Both the position numbers and the translations under genes were made by a program. Below, piece after piece: positions 49,704-58,024 of a stretch of DNA of 64,000 bases (within the stretch, counting starts at the first letter, position 1; each line of letters opens with the position of its first letter). The notes beneath the pieces are model-generated. The model did not search any database. It saw nothing but the letters and a program-made list of their open reading frames with translations, and had not been told where the DNA came from. The stretch comes from DATMGU01 sp035555315. Its GTDB lineage: Bacteria; Pseudomonadota; Alphaproteobacteria; ATCC43930; CGMCC-115725. The stretch lies in contig DATMGU010000051.1 of assembly GCA_035555315.1 (NCBI GenBank), positions 48,302-112,301 on the forward strand, written 5' to 3'.

Positions 49704-49772
49704 TGGCAGCGCTACCATTGGTAATTAACCCAAAATGGCAGCGCCACCAATCGCTATTTGGCGGCGCTGCCA
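49704..49772. promoter_or_regulatory. Three LacI-type operator palindromes
   Basis: TGGCAGCGCTACCA (49704-49717), TGGCAGCGCCACCA (49736-49749) and TGGCGGCGCTGCCA (49759-49772) share the consensus TGGCRGCGCYRCCA, a palindrome with the central CG step typical of LacI-family operators. They lie in the 303-base gap between the leftward ltnD unit and the rightward regulator gene. Sites 2 and 3 are also inverse to each other (14 of 16 bases). They are the probable targets of the adjacent regulator and would control both directions. Nothing else was recognised in 49628-49930. Confidence 0.75.
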
Positions 49773-49930
49773 GAAAATGTTGCGCCCGGGTCTGGGGCGT
49801 GAAAGATGTAGTCGATTGAGGCGACTTTGGCGGATTGGCCCCTCGCACGAAGCCAGACGCCAAGGATGAAGAGACGGGGCCGGGCCGATCTGGCATCCCG
49901 AGACAGCATGGTTCGAAGGACCGGGACATC

Positions 49931-50935
49931 GTGGCTCTGGAACTCAAATCCCGTGCGACCGCGACGCTGGCGGAGGTCGCCACCGCCGCCGGGGTCGGCG
50001 AAAGCACGGTTTCGCGGGTCCTGCGCAACCATGGCTCCTTCTCGCAGAAGACGCGGGATCGGGTGCTGGCCGCTGTGGCTCGCCTCGGTTACGTGCCCAA
50101 CCGGATCGCCGGGACGCTCGCCTCGGCTGGCTCGCATCTGGTGGCCATGGTCGTGCCCTCGCTCTCCAACATCGTCTTCGCCGATGTGCTGCGGGGTGCC
50201 TGCGGCGCGCTGGAGGAGACCCGGCACCAGGCGGTCTTCGCCGTGACGGATTACGATCCGGCGCGGGAGGAGGCGCTGGTTTCCGCGATGCTGGCGTGGC
50301 GCCCGACCGCCGTCATGCTGGCCGGCCTCGAGCATACGGCCGGCACGGTGAGGATGCTTCGGGCGAGCGGGTGCCGCGTGGTCGAGGTGCTCGATCTCGA
50401 CGGGACGGCGCTCGATCTCGCCGTCGGCTTTTCAAACCACGCGGCGGGCGGCGCCAGTGCTCGCCATCTGCTGACGCGCGGCTATCGCCGGATCGGCTAT
50501 GTCGGTCACGATCTCGGCCGGGATTTGCGGGCCGGCAAGCGCTTCGCCGGTTTCTGCGAAACCTTGAGCGCCGGCGGTTCTCCTCTCGCCGCCCAGGAAA
50601 TGACGACGGCGGCGTCTTCGGTCGAGATCGGCAGGCGCGGGCTCGAGCGGATCATCGACCGTTGCCCGACACTGGATGCCGTCTATTTCTCGAATGATGA
50701 CATGGCCATCGGCGGCTACTTCCATTGCCTGGCTCGCGGCATCGCGATCCCCTCGGAATTGGCGATATTCGGCCATAACGGCCTCGATATCGGTACCGTG
50801 ACCCCGCAGGCGCTCTCGACCATACGCACGCCGCGCGTGGCGGCCGGACGAATCGCTGCCAGCCTCGTCGCTGAAAATGCGCCGGCCCAGCGCGTCGATC
50901 TCGGATTTGAACTCATCGAAGGCGCCACGGCCTGA
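49931..50935 (+). CDS. LacI-family transcriptional regulator (tetronate locus)
   Basis: A 334-residue repressor. The N-terminal helix-turn-helix and hinge read ATLAEVATAAGVGESTVSRV and then VLAAVARLGYVPNRIAGTLA. The periplasmic-binding-like effector domain follows (VAMVVPSLSNIVFADVLRGA; YFSNDDMAIGGYFHCL near residue 255). A GTG start at 49931 with GAAGGA ten bases upstream gives the family length; a TTG at 49835 would add 32 unconserved residues. It is divergent from ltnD, and three matching palindromes lie just upstream, so it probably represses both units until a tetronate intermediate binds. Confidence 0.87.
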   Translation: MALELKSRATATLAEVATAAGVGESTVSRVLRNHGSFSQKTRDRVLAAVARLGYVPNRIAGTLASAGSHLVAMVVPSLSNIVFADVLRGACGALEETRHQAVFAVTDYDPAREEALVSAMLAWRPTAVMLAGLEHTAGTVRMLRASGCRVVEVLDLDGTALDLAVGFSNHAAGGASARHLLTRGYRRIGYVGHDLGRDLRAGKRFAGFCETLSAGGSPLAAQEMTTAASSVEIGRRGLERIIDRCPTLDAVYFSNDDMAIGGYFHCLARGIAIPSELAIFGHNGLDIGTVTPQALSTIRTPRVAAGRIAASLVAENAPAQRVDLGFELIEGATA

Positions 50936-50970
50936 TGCGGGAGAGGAGCCCCTGATGCGGGAAAGGAGCC
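50931..50970 (+). repeat. 20-base tandem duplication carrying the otnC ribosome-binding site
   Basis: Two adjacent 20-base units, 50931-50950 and 50951-50970, differ at one base (GAGAGGAGCC against GAAAGGAGCC). Each contains AGGAGCC. The first unit includes the stop codon of the LacI gene, and the second provides the Shine-Dalgarno sequence for otnC, which starts at 50974. Confidence 0.8.
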
Positions 50971-50973
50971 AAA

Positions 50974-51651
50974 GTGTCTGACGTCAAACTGCGCGAGGAG
51001 ATTTGCCGCTTCGGACGATCCCTGTTTGAGCGCGGACTCACCCCCGGGGCGTCCGGCAATATCTCCGTGAGGCTCGACGATGGGGGGTGGCTGGCGACGC
51101 CGACCAACGCATCGCTCGGCTTTCTCGACCCGGCGCGCATCTCCCGGCTCGACGCGGCGGGCCGTCTGCTGTCCGGCGACAAGCCGACAAAGGAGATCCC
51201 GCTGCATGTCGCCCTCTACGAGTCACGCGGCTCGGCGCGGGCGATCGTCCATCTCCATTCCACCCATGCGGTGGCGCTGACGATGCTGCCGGAAATCGAT
51301 CCGCGGGCGGCCCTGCCACCGATGACGCCCTATTACCTCATGCGGGCGGGACAGACGGCGCTCATCCCCTATTTCCGGCCTGGCGATCCGGCGGTCGGGG
51401 ATGCGATCCGTGGTCTCGCGGGCCGTTATTCATCCGTACTGCTTGCCAATCACGGCCCCGTCGTCGCCGGAGACAGCCTGGAAGCCGCGGTCTTCGCCAC
51501 CGAGGAATTGGAGGAGACGGCACGTCTCTATCTCCTGCTGCGCAACCTCAACCCGCGCTACCTCAGCCCCGAGCAAGTCGCCGATCTGGTCAAGACCTTC
51601 GCCCTCGACTTGCCGGTCGGCGGGGAAGACGCCGGTCACGATCACGGCTGA
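50974..51651 (+). CDS. otnC: 3-oxo-tetronate 4-phosphate decarboxylase (OtnC), class II aldolase family
   Basis: A 225-residue class II aldolase/adducin-domain enzyme. GLTPGASGNISVRLDDGGWL near residue 21 is the phosphate-binding loop. SARAIVHLHSTHAVALTML near residue 88 carries two of the zinc-binding His residues, and LLANHGPVVAG near residue 150 the third. It converts 3-oxo-tetronate 4-phosphate to dihydroxyacetone phosphate and carbon dioxide, the last step after OtnK. L-fuculose-phosphate aldolase is a homologue, but otnK and ltnD nearby support OtnC. The start is a GTG with AAAGGAGCC upstream, in a duplicated leader. Confidence 0.87.
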   Translation: MSDVKLREEICRFGRSLFERGLTPGASGNISVRLDDGGWLATPTNASLGFLDPARISRLDAAGRLLSGDKPTKEIPLHVALYESRGSARAIVHLHSTHAVALTMLPEIDPRAALPPMTPYYLMRAGQTALIPYFRPGDPAVGDAIRGLAGRYSSVLLANHGPVVAGDSLEAAVFATEELEETARLYLLLRNLNPRYLSPEQVADLVKTFALDLPVGGEDAGHDHG

Positions 51652-51851
51652 GCCGTGCCGTTCAGCGGGGTGCCGGTCGGCTGCCCCAGGTCTTTCTGAC
51701 CTGGCACGAAGCCACCGGCTTGGCCGCTGCAGCATGACAAGGCCACCTAACCAGACTTTCGTCATTCAATACTCGGCAAGTTGACGATGCACGGCATGGC
51801 ACGACACTTGCTCGTCGTCAGACATCTGGCAGTAAGGAAGTGGCAGTGGTC

Positions 51852-52961
51852 ATGAATCGATCAAAGATTATGGCGGCGGCGATGCTTGCGGCGGGAGGGT
51901 GGGGCGCGGCGTGTAGCGTCGCCCGCGCTGATGATCTCTCGTATTTCGAGAAGCAGATCGAACCCTTTACCAAGAAGCCGGCTTTTGTCGCTGCCGGTCC
52001 GGCTTTCGACGCTGAGGACTGCATGAAGGGCAAGTCGATCCTCAGCATCCCCGTATCCAGCGCCAATCCGTTCACGGCCAACATCGAAAAGGCTATGGCC
52101 GCGGCGGCCAAGAAAGTCGGCTTTAAATTCACCACTTGGGAGAACCAGGGCCAGAGCTCGCAATGGGTTCAGGGCATGAACACGGCCGTGAACCAGAAGG
52201 TCGACCTCATCGATCTCCTGGCCGGCACCGATCCGCGCACCCTGGTGCCACAGGTTCAGGCCTCGCGCGCCGCCAAGATTCCCGTGGTCGCCTCGCACTA
52301 TAACGGCGTCGAGCAGACTGCGGAGGTCATGAAATACGCCGATGGCGATGTGCCGATTGACTACTTCAAAGCCGGTGCGCTGCTCGCGGATTGGGCTGTT
52401 GTTCAAACCAAGGGCCATATGAACGCGCTCGAGTTGATCGCGTCCGGGCCGTTGTCGACGGATTCCATGATGGCCGGCATCGATGCCGAGCTGAAGCACT
52501 GCGCGGAGTGCAAGACCAAGGTGATGAATTTCGCCGTTCCCGATTGGGGAACGCGCATCACGCCTGGCGTGCAAGCCGCGCTCCTGGCTGATCCCACGAT
52601 CAACTATATTATCGTGATCTATGACAGCATGACCCAGTTCGTGGTTCCGGCCGTGACGATCACCGGAGCAGGGGAGCGGGTGAAGATCGATGCCTTTAAC
52701 GGCACCCCGTTCGTGCTCGGTCTCGTGCAGACCGGGCAGGTTCAGATGGACATCGGCGAGAACCTGGACTGGATCGGCCACGCGCTGATCGACTCCGAGA
52801 TGCGCCGGGTCTGCGGTCTGCCGCTCGTCTCCGACCCCAAGATCCCATTCTACCTCTTCACCAAGGACAATGCGAAGGACGCCGGCACCCCGCCGCAGCT
52901 CTCGGAAGGCTATGGGGACGCCTACGTCAAGGGCTACACCGACTTGTGGAAACTGCACTGA
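51852..52961 (+). CDS. Sugar-type ABC transporter, substrate-binding protein
   Basis: A 369-residue periplasmic binding protein of the Peripla_BP_4 (ribose-binding) type. A signal peptide ends near ARADD. The mature protein shows SILSIPVSSANPFTANIEKA, then WVQGMNTAVNQKVDLIDLLA, SMMAGIDAELKHC and IDAFNGTPFVLGLVQTGQVQ. There are four cysteines in the mature part, which is unusual. It starts the importer unit with the downstream ATPase and permease. The substrate may be a sugar acid or a ureide, judged only from neighbours. GTG at 51846 is an alternative start. Confidence 0.87.
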   Translation: MNRSKIMAAAMLAAGGWGAACSVARADDLSYFEKQIEPFTKKPAFVAAGPAFDAEDCMKGKSILSIPVSSANPFTANIEKAMAAAAKKVGFKFTTWENQGQSSQWVQGMNTAVNQKVDLIDLLAGTDPRTLVPQVQASRAAKIPVVASHYNGVEQTAEVMKYADGDVPIDYFKAGALLADWAVVQTKGHMNALELIASGPLSTDSMMAGIDAELKHCAECKTKVMNFAVPDWGTRITPGVQAALLADPTINYIIVIYDSMTQFVVPAVTITGAGERVKIDAFNGTPFVLGLVQTGQVQMDIGENLDWIGHALIDSEMRRVCGLPLVSDPKIPFYLFTKDNAKDAGTPPQLSEGYGDAYVKGYTDLWKLH

Positions 52962-54517
52962 CGGTGGCTCACCCCGAGGGGGCTCCGGCCGTAAGGCCGG
53001 CAGCCCTTCACGTTTGGAATCTTAGCAAGACTTTCGGGGGACAAAAGGCGCTCGATAACGCCACCCTCGAAGTCGCGCAGGGCGAGGTGCATGGCCTGCT
53101 CGGGCAGAACGGCTCAGGCAAGTCGACGCTGATCAAGGTGTTGGCTGGCTTTCATCCGCCGGATGCCGGCAGCCGCATGCAGATCTGCGGCGCGGAGGTG
53201 CCGTTGCCGCTCGCGCCCGGCGCCTTCCGGCAGCATCGGATGAGCTTTGTCCATCAGCACCTCGGACTTGTGCCGAGCCTGACCGTGCTCGAAAACCTTC
53301 TGATCGGCCGGCTTGCCGAACGCCACGTCTGGGCCATCAACTGGATGGCCGAGCGTCGGCGCGCGATACGGCGGTTTGAGAGTTTTGGGATCGCACTCGA
53401 CCCCGACAATCGCGTCGCCGACCTCGCTCCCGTCCAGCGTGCCCTCTTGGCGATCGTCCGCGCTGTCGACGAGATGGGCGAGGAGACGGGTGCCGGCAAC
53501 GGCCTCCTGGTGCTCGACGAACCGACCCCCTTTCTCCCGAAGCGCGACGTCGAGCAACTGTTCCGTCTCGTTCGCCAGGTGACCGCCAAAGGGGCCAGCG
53601 CGATCTTCGTGTCGCACGACGTTGACGAGGTGATGGAGATCACCGACCGCGCCACCGTGCTGCGGGATGGGCGGGTCGTGGCGTCGCTGATGACCCCGAT
53701 GGCATCCAAGACGGATTTCATCGAGGCCATCGTCGGCCGGCGCCTCGCAGTTGCGCCGCCGCCCGCCCCGCCGCAGGCACGGGGCCGGAAGCACTTTATG
53801 GTCCATGACCTGTCGGGTGGCAGCGTCGAAGGCTTCTCGCTCGACGCGGGCCCCGGCGAGGTTGTTGGTCTTACCGGTCTCATCGGCTCGGGCTACGACG
53901 AAATCCCTTATCTCATCTATGGCGCCAAAAAGGTGGATCGCGGCACGTTCGACCTTGCGGGACGCGGCATCGACCTCACCGAGATGACGCCGAGCGCCGC
54001 CATCGTACGCGGCATCGTTCTGATCCCCGCGGATCGGGGCGTGGCCGGCGTCATCGGCCAATTGCCCGTCAGCGACAATGTGACGATGCCCACCATCGGC
54101 TCGACGGTCCGTCGCTGGATGCTCGACCGGCGGGGCATGGTGACGCGCGCCCGCGCGATCGGGGAGCGGTTCGAGGTCAGGCCTACCGATCCGACTCTGC
54201 CGATTGCCTCGCTCAGCGGCGGCAATCAGCAGAAGGTTGTGCTGGCCAAGTGGCTGCAGATGAAGCCGAAACTGATCCTGCTCGACGAGCCGACCCAAGG
54301 TGTGGATATCGGTGCGCGCCAGACCGTGTTCCGCCACATCGCGACCGCGGCTGCCGCCGGCGTCGCCGTGATCTGCGCCAGTTCGGATTACGAGCAGCTT
54401 GCCGCGATCTGCAGCCGCGTGCTGATCTTCGTTGGCGGGCGTGTGGTGGCGACGCTCGAAGGCGCCGCGATCAGCAAAGAAGCCATCGCTGAGCGCAGCC
54501 TGGGCGGTGCAGGCTAG
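52946..54517 (+). CDS. Sugar-type ABC transporter ATP-binding protein, RbsA-like (double domain)
   Basis: A 523-residue protein with two RbsA-like domains. Domain 1 has a complete Walker A (GLLGQNGSGKSTLIK), Walker B LLVLDEPTPFL and H-loop IFVSHDVDEV, but its signature is degenerate (LAPVQRALLA instead of LSGGQ). Domain 2 lacks a canonical Walker A (GLTGLIGSGYDE) but has the signature LSGGNQQKVV and Walker B LILLDEPTQGVD. The two halves complement each other, as in other RbsA-type ATPases. The GTG start at 52946 overlaps the previous gene by 16 bases; GTG at 52964 is an alternative. Confidence 0.9.
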   Translation: METALTVAHPEGAPAVRPAALHVWNLSKTFGGQKALDNATLEVAQGEVHGLLGQNGSGKSTLIKVLAGFHPPDAGSRMQICGAEVPLPLAPGAFRQHRMSFVHQHLGLVPSLTVLENLLIGRLAERHVWAINWMAERRRAIRRFESFGIALDPDNRVADLAPVQRALLAIVRAVDEMGEETGAGNGLLVLDEPTPFLPKRDVEQLFRLVRQVTAKGASAIFVSHDVDEVMEITDRATVLRDGRVVASLMTPMASKTDFIEAIVGRRLAVAPPPAPPQARGRKHFMVHDLSGGSVEGFSLDAGPGEVVGLTGLIGSGYDEIPYLIYGAKKVDRGTFDLAGRGIDLTEMTPSAAIVRGIVLIPADRGVAGVIGQLPVSDNVTMPTIGSTVRRWMLDRRGMVTRARAIGERFEVRPTDPTLPIASLSGGNQQKVVLAKWLQMKPKLILLDEPTQGVDIGARQTVFRHIATAAAAGVAVICASSDYEQLAAICSRVLIFVGGRVVATLEGAAISKEAIAERSLGGAG

Positions 54518-54530
54518 GAAGGCCCGAACG

Positions 54531-55541
54531 ATGTCACAGGATATCCCGCTCGACATGCACGCCCGCCGACAGACCGGAAGAGGCATGACGATCTTCGTAC
54601 GCCGCGCCGAGCAGTTCGGCCTCATCGTCGTGTGGCTGGCGCTCATCGCCGTATTCGGGGTGTTGCGACCCGATACCTTCCTCACCTGGCCGAATTTCTC
54701 GACCATTCTCGGCTCGCAGGCGGTGCTGGTGGTGGTGACGCTCGGGCTCATCATACCGCTGACGGCAAATGATTTCGACCTCTCGATTGCCTTTGTGATG
54801 ACGCTTGCCTCCATGACGGTGGCGGTGCTCAACGTGAATTATGGCGTGGGGATCGGCTGGGCCATCCTGGCCGCCCTGGCGCTTGGGTGCGTGGTCGGCG
54901 TGATCAACGGGCTGCTGATCACAGTATTCCGTATTCACTCACTGATCGTGACGCTCGGCACCGGCACGTTTCTGCACGGTTTCACGCTGTGGATCAGCGA
55001 TTCCATGACGATCAGCGGCATCTCACCGAGCCTGATGAATGGCGTTATCGTCGATCGGTTGTTCGGCATTCCGCTTGAATTTTATTATGCGATCGGGCTT
55101 GCGCTGGCGATCTGGTACCTGCTCGACTATACGGCGCTGGGCCGGCGCATCCTGTTCGTGGGGCGGGGCCGGGAGGTGGCTCGCCTCAGCGGTATCAATA
55201 CGGACCGCATCCGCATCGCCTGCATGGTGGTTTCGGGGTTCTTCGGTGCGCTCGCCGGCGTGCTCTATGCCGGCACGCAAGGTGCTGCCGATCCGGTGTC
55301 CGGCATTTCCTACCAGCTGCCCGCCTTCGCGGCGGCGTTTCTAGGCTCAACCAGTATCGTGCCCGGCCGTTTTAATCCCTGGGGATCGACGGTCGCGGTC
55401 TATTTCCTTGTGACCGGCATCACGGGCCTCGTATTTCTGGGGTTCAGCTCGTTCATCCAGGAAATGTTCTACGGCGGTGCGCTTGTGGTCGCCGTGTGCC
55501 TGTCTCAGCTCGTTCGCGGCCGGCAGGAACAACAATTCTGA
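54531..55541 (+). CDS. Sugar-type ABC transporter permease, RbsC-like
   Basis: A 336-residue BPD_transp_2 permease with about ten membrane helices. Landmarks are SQAVLVVVTLGLIIPLTAND near residue 62, LDLSIA-type DFDLSIAFVMTLASM, RIHSLIVTLGTGTFLHGF near residue 145 and GREVARLSGINTDRIRIACM near residue 215, the coupling loop. The final QEMFYGGALVVAVCLSQLVR is usual. It completes a three-gene importer. The ATG at 54531 follows GGAAGG. It is followed 22 bases later by puuE. Confidence 0.9.
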   Translation: MSQDIPLDMHARRQTGRGMTIFVRRAEQFGLIVVWLALIAVFGVLRPDTFLTWPNFSTILGSQAVLVVVTLGLIIPLTANDFDLSIAFVMTLASMTVAVLNVNYGVGIGWAILAALALGCVVGVINGLLITVFRIHSLIVTLGTGTFLHGFTLWISDSMTISGISPSLMNGVIVDRLFGIPLEFYYAIGLALAIWYLLDYTALGRRILFVGRGREVARLSGINTDRIRIACMVVSGFFGALAGVLYAGTQGAADPVSGISYQLPAFAAAFLGSTSIVPGRFNPWGSTVAVYFLVTGITGLVFLGFSSFIQEMFYGGALVVAVCLSQLVRGRQEQQF

Positions 55542-55563
55542 TCACTCATGCAGGAGCCCCGAC

Positions 55564-56487
55564 GTGATACCACGTTCGCTCGACCGCGACTTCGTCGGCT
55601 ACGGTCCGAACCCGCCCCATCCGCGCTGGCCGAAGGGCGCGCGGCTCGCCCTCAACTTCGTGCTGAACTACGAGGAGGGCTCCGAATACAGCATGATGGA
55701 TGGGGACGGCGTTAGCGACGCAGCCCTTACGGAACTGACCACCGCCGCCGTACCGCGCGGTGAGCGCGATCTCGCGGCCGAAAGCATGTTCGAATATGGC
55801 AGCCGTGTCGGCTTCTGGCGTCTCATGCGGCTCTTCGCCGAGCGCGACCTGCCGATGACGATCTTCGCCTGCGCGCTCGCACTCGAACGCAACCTGCCGG
55901 CCACCGAGGCAATCAAGGCGGCCAAGCACGACATCTGCTGTCACGGCTGGCGCTGGGTCGAGCACTTCAAGCTGAGCGAAGAGACCGAGCGCGAACACAT
56001 CCGCCTGGCGGTCGAAAGCCTGCAGCGCACGGTCGGCACCCGGCCGCTTGGCTGGTATTGCCGCTATGGGCCCAGCGTCAACACCCGCCGGCTGGTGATG
56101 GAGGAGGGCGGTTTTCTCTACGACAGCGACAGCTACAACGACGAATTGCCTTACTATGTCATGGCCGAAGGCCGCCCGCAGCTCATCGTGCCCTACACGC
56201 TGAGCAACAACGACCTTAAGTGGGGAACAAGCAATATCGGCACGGGCGAGGATTTCTTCGTCCTGCTGCGCGAAAGCTTTGACATGCTCTATGAAGAGGG
56301 CCGCACCCACCCCAAAATGATGTCGGTCGGCATGCACATGCGCCTGCTCGGCCACGCGAGCCGCGCGTCGGGCCTAGCGCGCTTCCTCGACTACGTGAAG
56401 AGCAAGCCGGACGTGTGGGTGTGCCGGCGGCTGGAGATCGCGCAGCATTGGCTGGCCGAGCATCCTTGCAAGGATACCGGCGCATGA
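55564..56487 (+). CDS. puuE: Allantoinase, PuuE polysaccharide-deacetylase type
   Basis: A 307-residue PuuE-type allantoinase. It starts IPRSLDRDFVGYGPNPPHPR, then RLALNFVLNYEEGSEYSMMD and AESMFEYGSRVGFWRLMRLF, then KHDICCHGWRWVEHFKLSEE and TRPLGWYCRYGPSVNTRRLV. These are the conserved blocks of the family, which hydrolyse allantoin to allantoate without a metal-dependent amidohydrolase fold. The GTG start has AGGAGCCCCGAC upstream. It is followed by allA with a four-base overlap, so ureide breakdown is intended from one transcript, together with the importer. Confidence 0.92.
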   Translation: MIPRSLDRDFVGYGPNPPHPRWPKGARLALNFVLNYEEGSEYSMMDGDGVSDAALTELTTAAVPRGERDLAAESMFEYGSRVGFWRLMRLFAERDLPMTIFACALALERNLPATEAIKAAKHDICCHGWRWVEHFKLSEETEREHIRLAVESLQRTVGTRPLGWYCRYGPSVNTRRLVMEEGGFLYDSDSYNDELPYYVMAEGRPQLIVPYTLSNNDLKWGTSNIGTGEDFFVLLRESFDMLYEEGRTHPKMMSVGMHMRLLGHASRASGLARFLDYVKSKPDVWVCRRLEIAQHWLAEHPCKDTGA

Positions 56488-56963
56488 CGCGCCGTCTCTC
56501 GCTTGAACCCATAACAGTGGAGGCCTTTGCGCCCTTCGGCCAGTTGTTGTTGCCACCGAAGCTTGGACACGGGCGACTGGAGCTTGTCGAGGACCTGCAA
56601 AACGGGCGAAAAAGCGCACGCCCTCGCCTGAGCTTTGCGACGGTTCAGCCGAAGGTGCTGCCGCTCATGGCGGTTGAGATGGAGCGGCACGTTCACTCCT
56701 CGCAGGCCTTCATGCCCCTGGATTGCGCGAGCTATCTCGTTCTGGTTGCTCCTCATGGCGCTGACGGGCTTCCGGATATCGACGGTTTGCGCGCCTTCAT
56801 GATCCCCGGCGACACCGGGATCAACTATAGGGCCGACACCTGGCACCACCCGCTCTCCGCCCTTGAGCGTGTCGCACGCTTTGCCATCTTCATGTTCGTG
56901 GACGACACCGCGGCGGACGAGCAGTTCCTGCCGCTGCCGGAGCAGGTGATGATCGAGGGGTGA
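56484..56963 (+). CDS. allA: Ureidoglycolate lyase (AllA)
   Basis: A 159-residue AllA-type lyase. It has RLSLEPITVEAFAPFGQLL at the N-terminus, VEMERHVHSSQAFMPLDCAS near residue 65, LRAFMIPGDTGINYRADTWH near residue 105 and HHPLSALERVARFAIF just after. These match the cupin core and its His residues. It splits ureidoglycolate to glyoxylate and urea. Allantoicase and allantoate amidohydrolase genes are not in the window, so the step between allantoate and ureidoglycolate must be encoded elsewhere. The start overlaps the puuE stop (ATGA). Confidence 0.9.
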   Translation: MTRRLSLEPITVEAFAPFGQLLLPPKLGHGRLELVEDLQNGRKSARPRLSFATVQPKVLPLMAVEMERHVHSSQAFMPLDCASYLVLVAPHGADGLPDIDGLRAFMIPGDTGINYRADTWHHPLSALERVARFAIFMFVDDTAADEQFLPLPEQVMIEG

Positions 56964-57037
56964 GCCGACGGGTTTCATAGCCCCCCGGCGGACTGCTTTC
57001 CTGCAATGATTTTCCCGCGGGAGGTGTTCGTTCCGTT

Positions 57038-58024
57038 TCACCCGGCATCGATCAGATGGCAGGCGACCTGGCGTCCCGGCGCGGGCATAGTGATTCTCGG
57101 CTCCTGCTCTTCGCAGATCGGCATGGCGTGCGGGCAGCGCGTGTGGAAGCGGCAGCCGGACGGCGGATTGAGCGCGCTCGGCACGCCGCCCGAAAGCGGA
57201 ATACGACGCGCCCGGGCGCTCGCCCGCGCCGAGGGATGTGCCACCGGCACGGCGGCGATGAGCGCTTGCGTATAGGGGTGCAGCGGGTTGGCATAAAGCT
57301 CCCGCTTGTCGGCGACCTCCACCACCTTGCCGAGATACATGACGGCCACGCGGGTCGAGATGTGCTTCACCACCCCCAAATCATGGGCGATGAAGAGATA
57401 GGTGAGGCCTAGTTCGCCTTGTAGATCCTGAAGCAAATTGACGATCTGGGCCTGCACGGAGACGTCGAGGGCGGAAACCGGCTCGTCGCAGACCACGAAT
57501 TTCGGGCGCAGCGCCAGCGCCCGCGCGATGCCGACACGCTGGCGCTGGCCGCCGGAGAATTCATGCGGGAAGCGGTCTCGAAAGCGGGCAGCCAGTCCAA
57601 CCAGGTTCAGCAACTCACCCACCTGCTCACGCATGGCGGCATCCGGTTTGCCGCCATGGATGACGAGCGGCTCCATGACGATATCCTCGACCGTCATCCG
57701 CGGGTTCAAGGCGCCGTAGGGGTCCTGGAAGATGATCTGCATGGCGCGCCGCTTGTCGCGCAGGGCCTTCTGGTCGAGGCCGGCGATGTCCTCGCCCTCG
57801 AACAGGATGGCGCCCCCGGTGGGATCGATGAGGCGTATCAACAGCCGGCCGAAGGTCGATTTGCCGCAGCCGGATTCACCGACCAAACCCAGCGTTTCGC
57901 CCGCGTTGATGCGCAGCGATACACCGTCGACAGCCTTCAGGGAACCGGTCCGGCGACCGAAAGCGCCGCCCGAACCGACCGGATAATGCTTGGTAAGCGC
58001 AATGGACTCGAGCAGGATCGTCAC
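57038..58024 (-). CDS. Dipeptide ABC transporter ATP-binding protein, DppF type
   Basis: A 328-residue ATPase. Walker A GLVGESGCGKSTFGR is near residue 49, the Q-loop IIFQDPYGALNPRM near 96, the signature FSGGQRQRVGIARAL near 155 and Walker B FVVCDEPVSALDVS near 175. The DppF-type C-terminal extension with the CPHAMPICEEQEPR iron-sulfur-like cysteine block is present (TRCPHAMPIC). Its ATG overlaps the DppD stop by four bases. It is the last gene of a five-gene leftward importer unit, convergent with allA. Confidence 0.92.
   Translation of the reverse strand: MTILLESIALTKHYPVGSGGAFGRRTGSLKAVDGVSLRINAGETLGLVGESGCGKSTFGRLLIRLIDPTGGAILFEGEDIAGLDQKALRDKRRAMQIIFQDPYGALNPRMTVEDIVMEPLVIHGGKPDAAMREQVGELLNLVGLAARFRDRFPHEFSGGQRQRVGIARALALRPKFVVCDEPVSALDVSVQAQIVNLLQDLQGELGLTYLFIAHDLGVVKHISTRVAVMYLGKVVEVADKRELYANPLHPYTQALIAAVPVAHPSARASARARRIPLSGGVPSALNPPSGCRFHTRCPHAMPICEEQEPRITMPAPGRQVACHLIDAG

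Noticed and set aside
52946..54517. The double-domain ATPase as a damaged gene because of its missing motifs
   Set aside because: RbsA-type ATPases normally have one degenerate half. Here Walker A of domain 1 and the signature of domain 2 complement each other, so it is likely functional.
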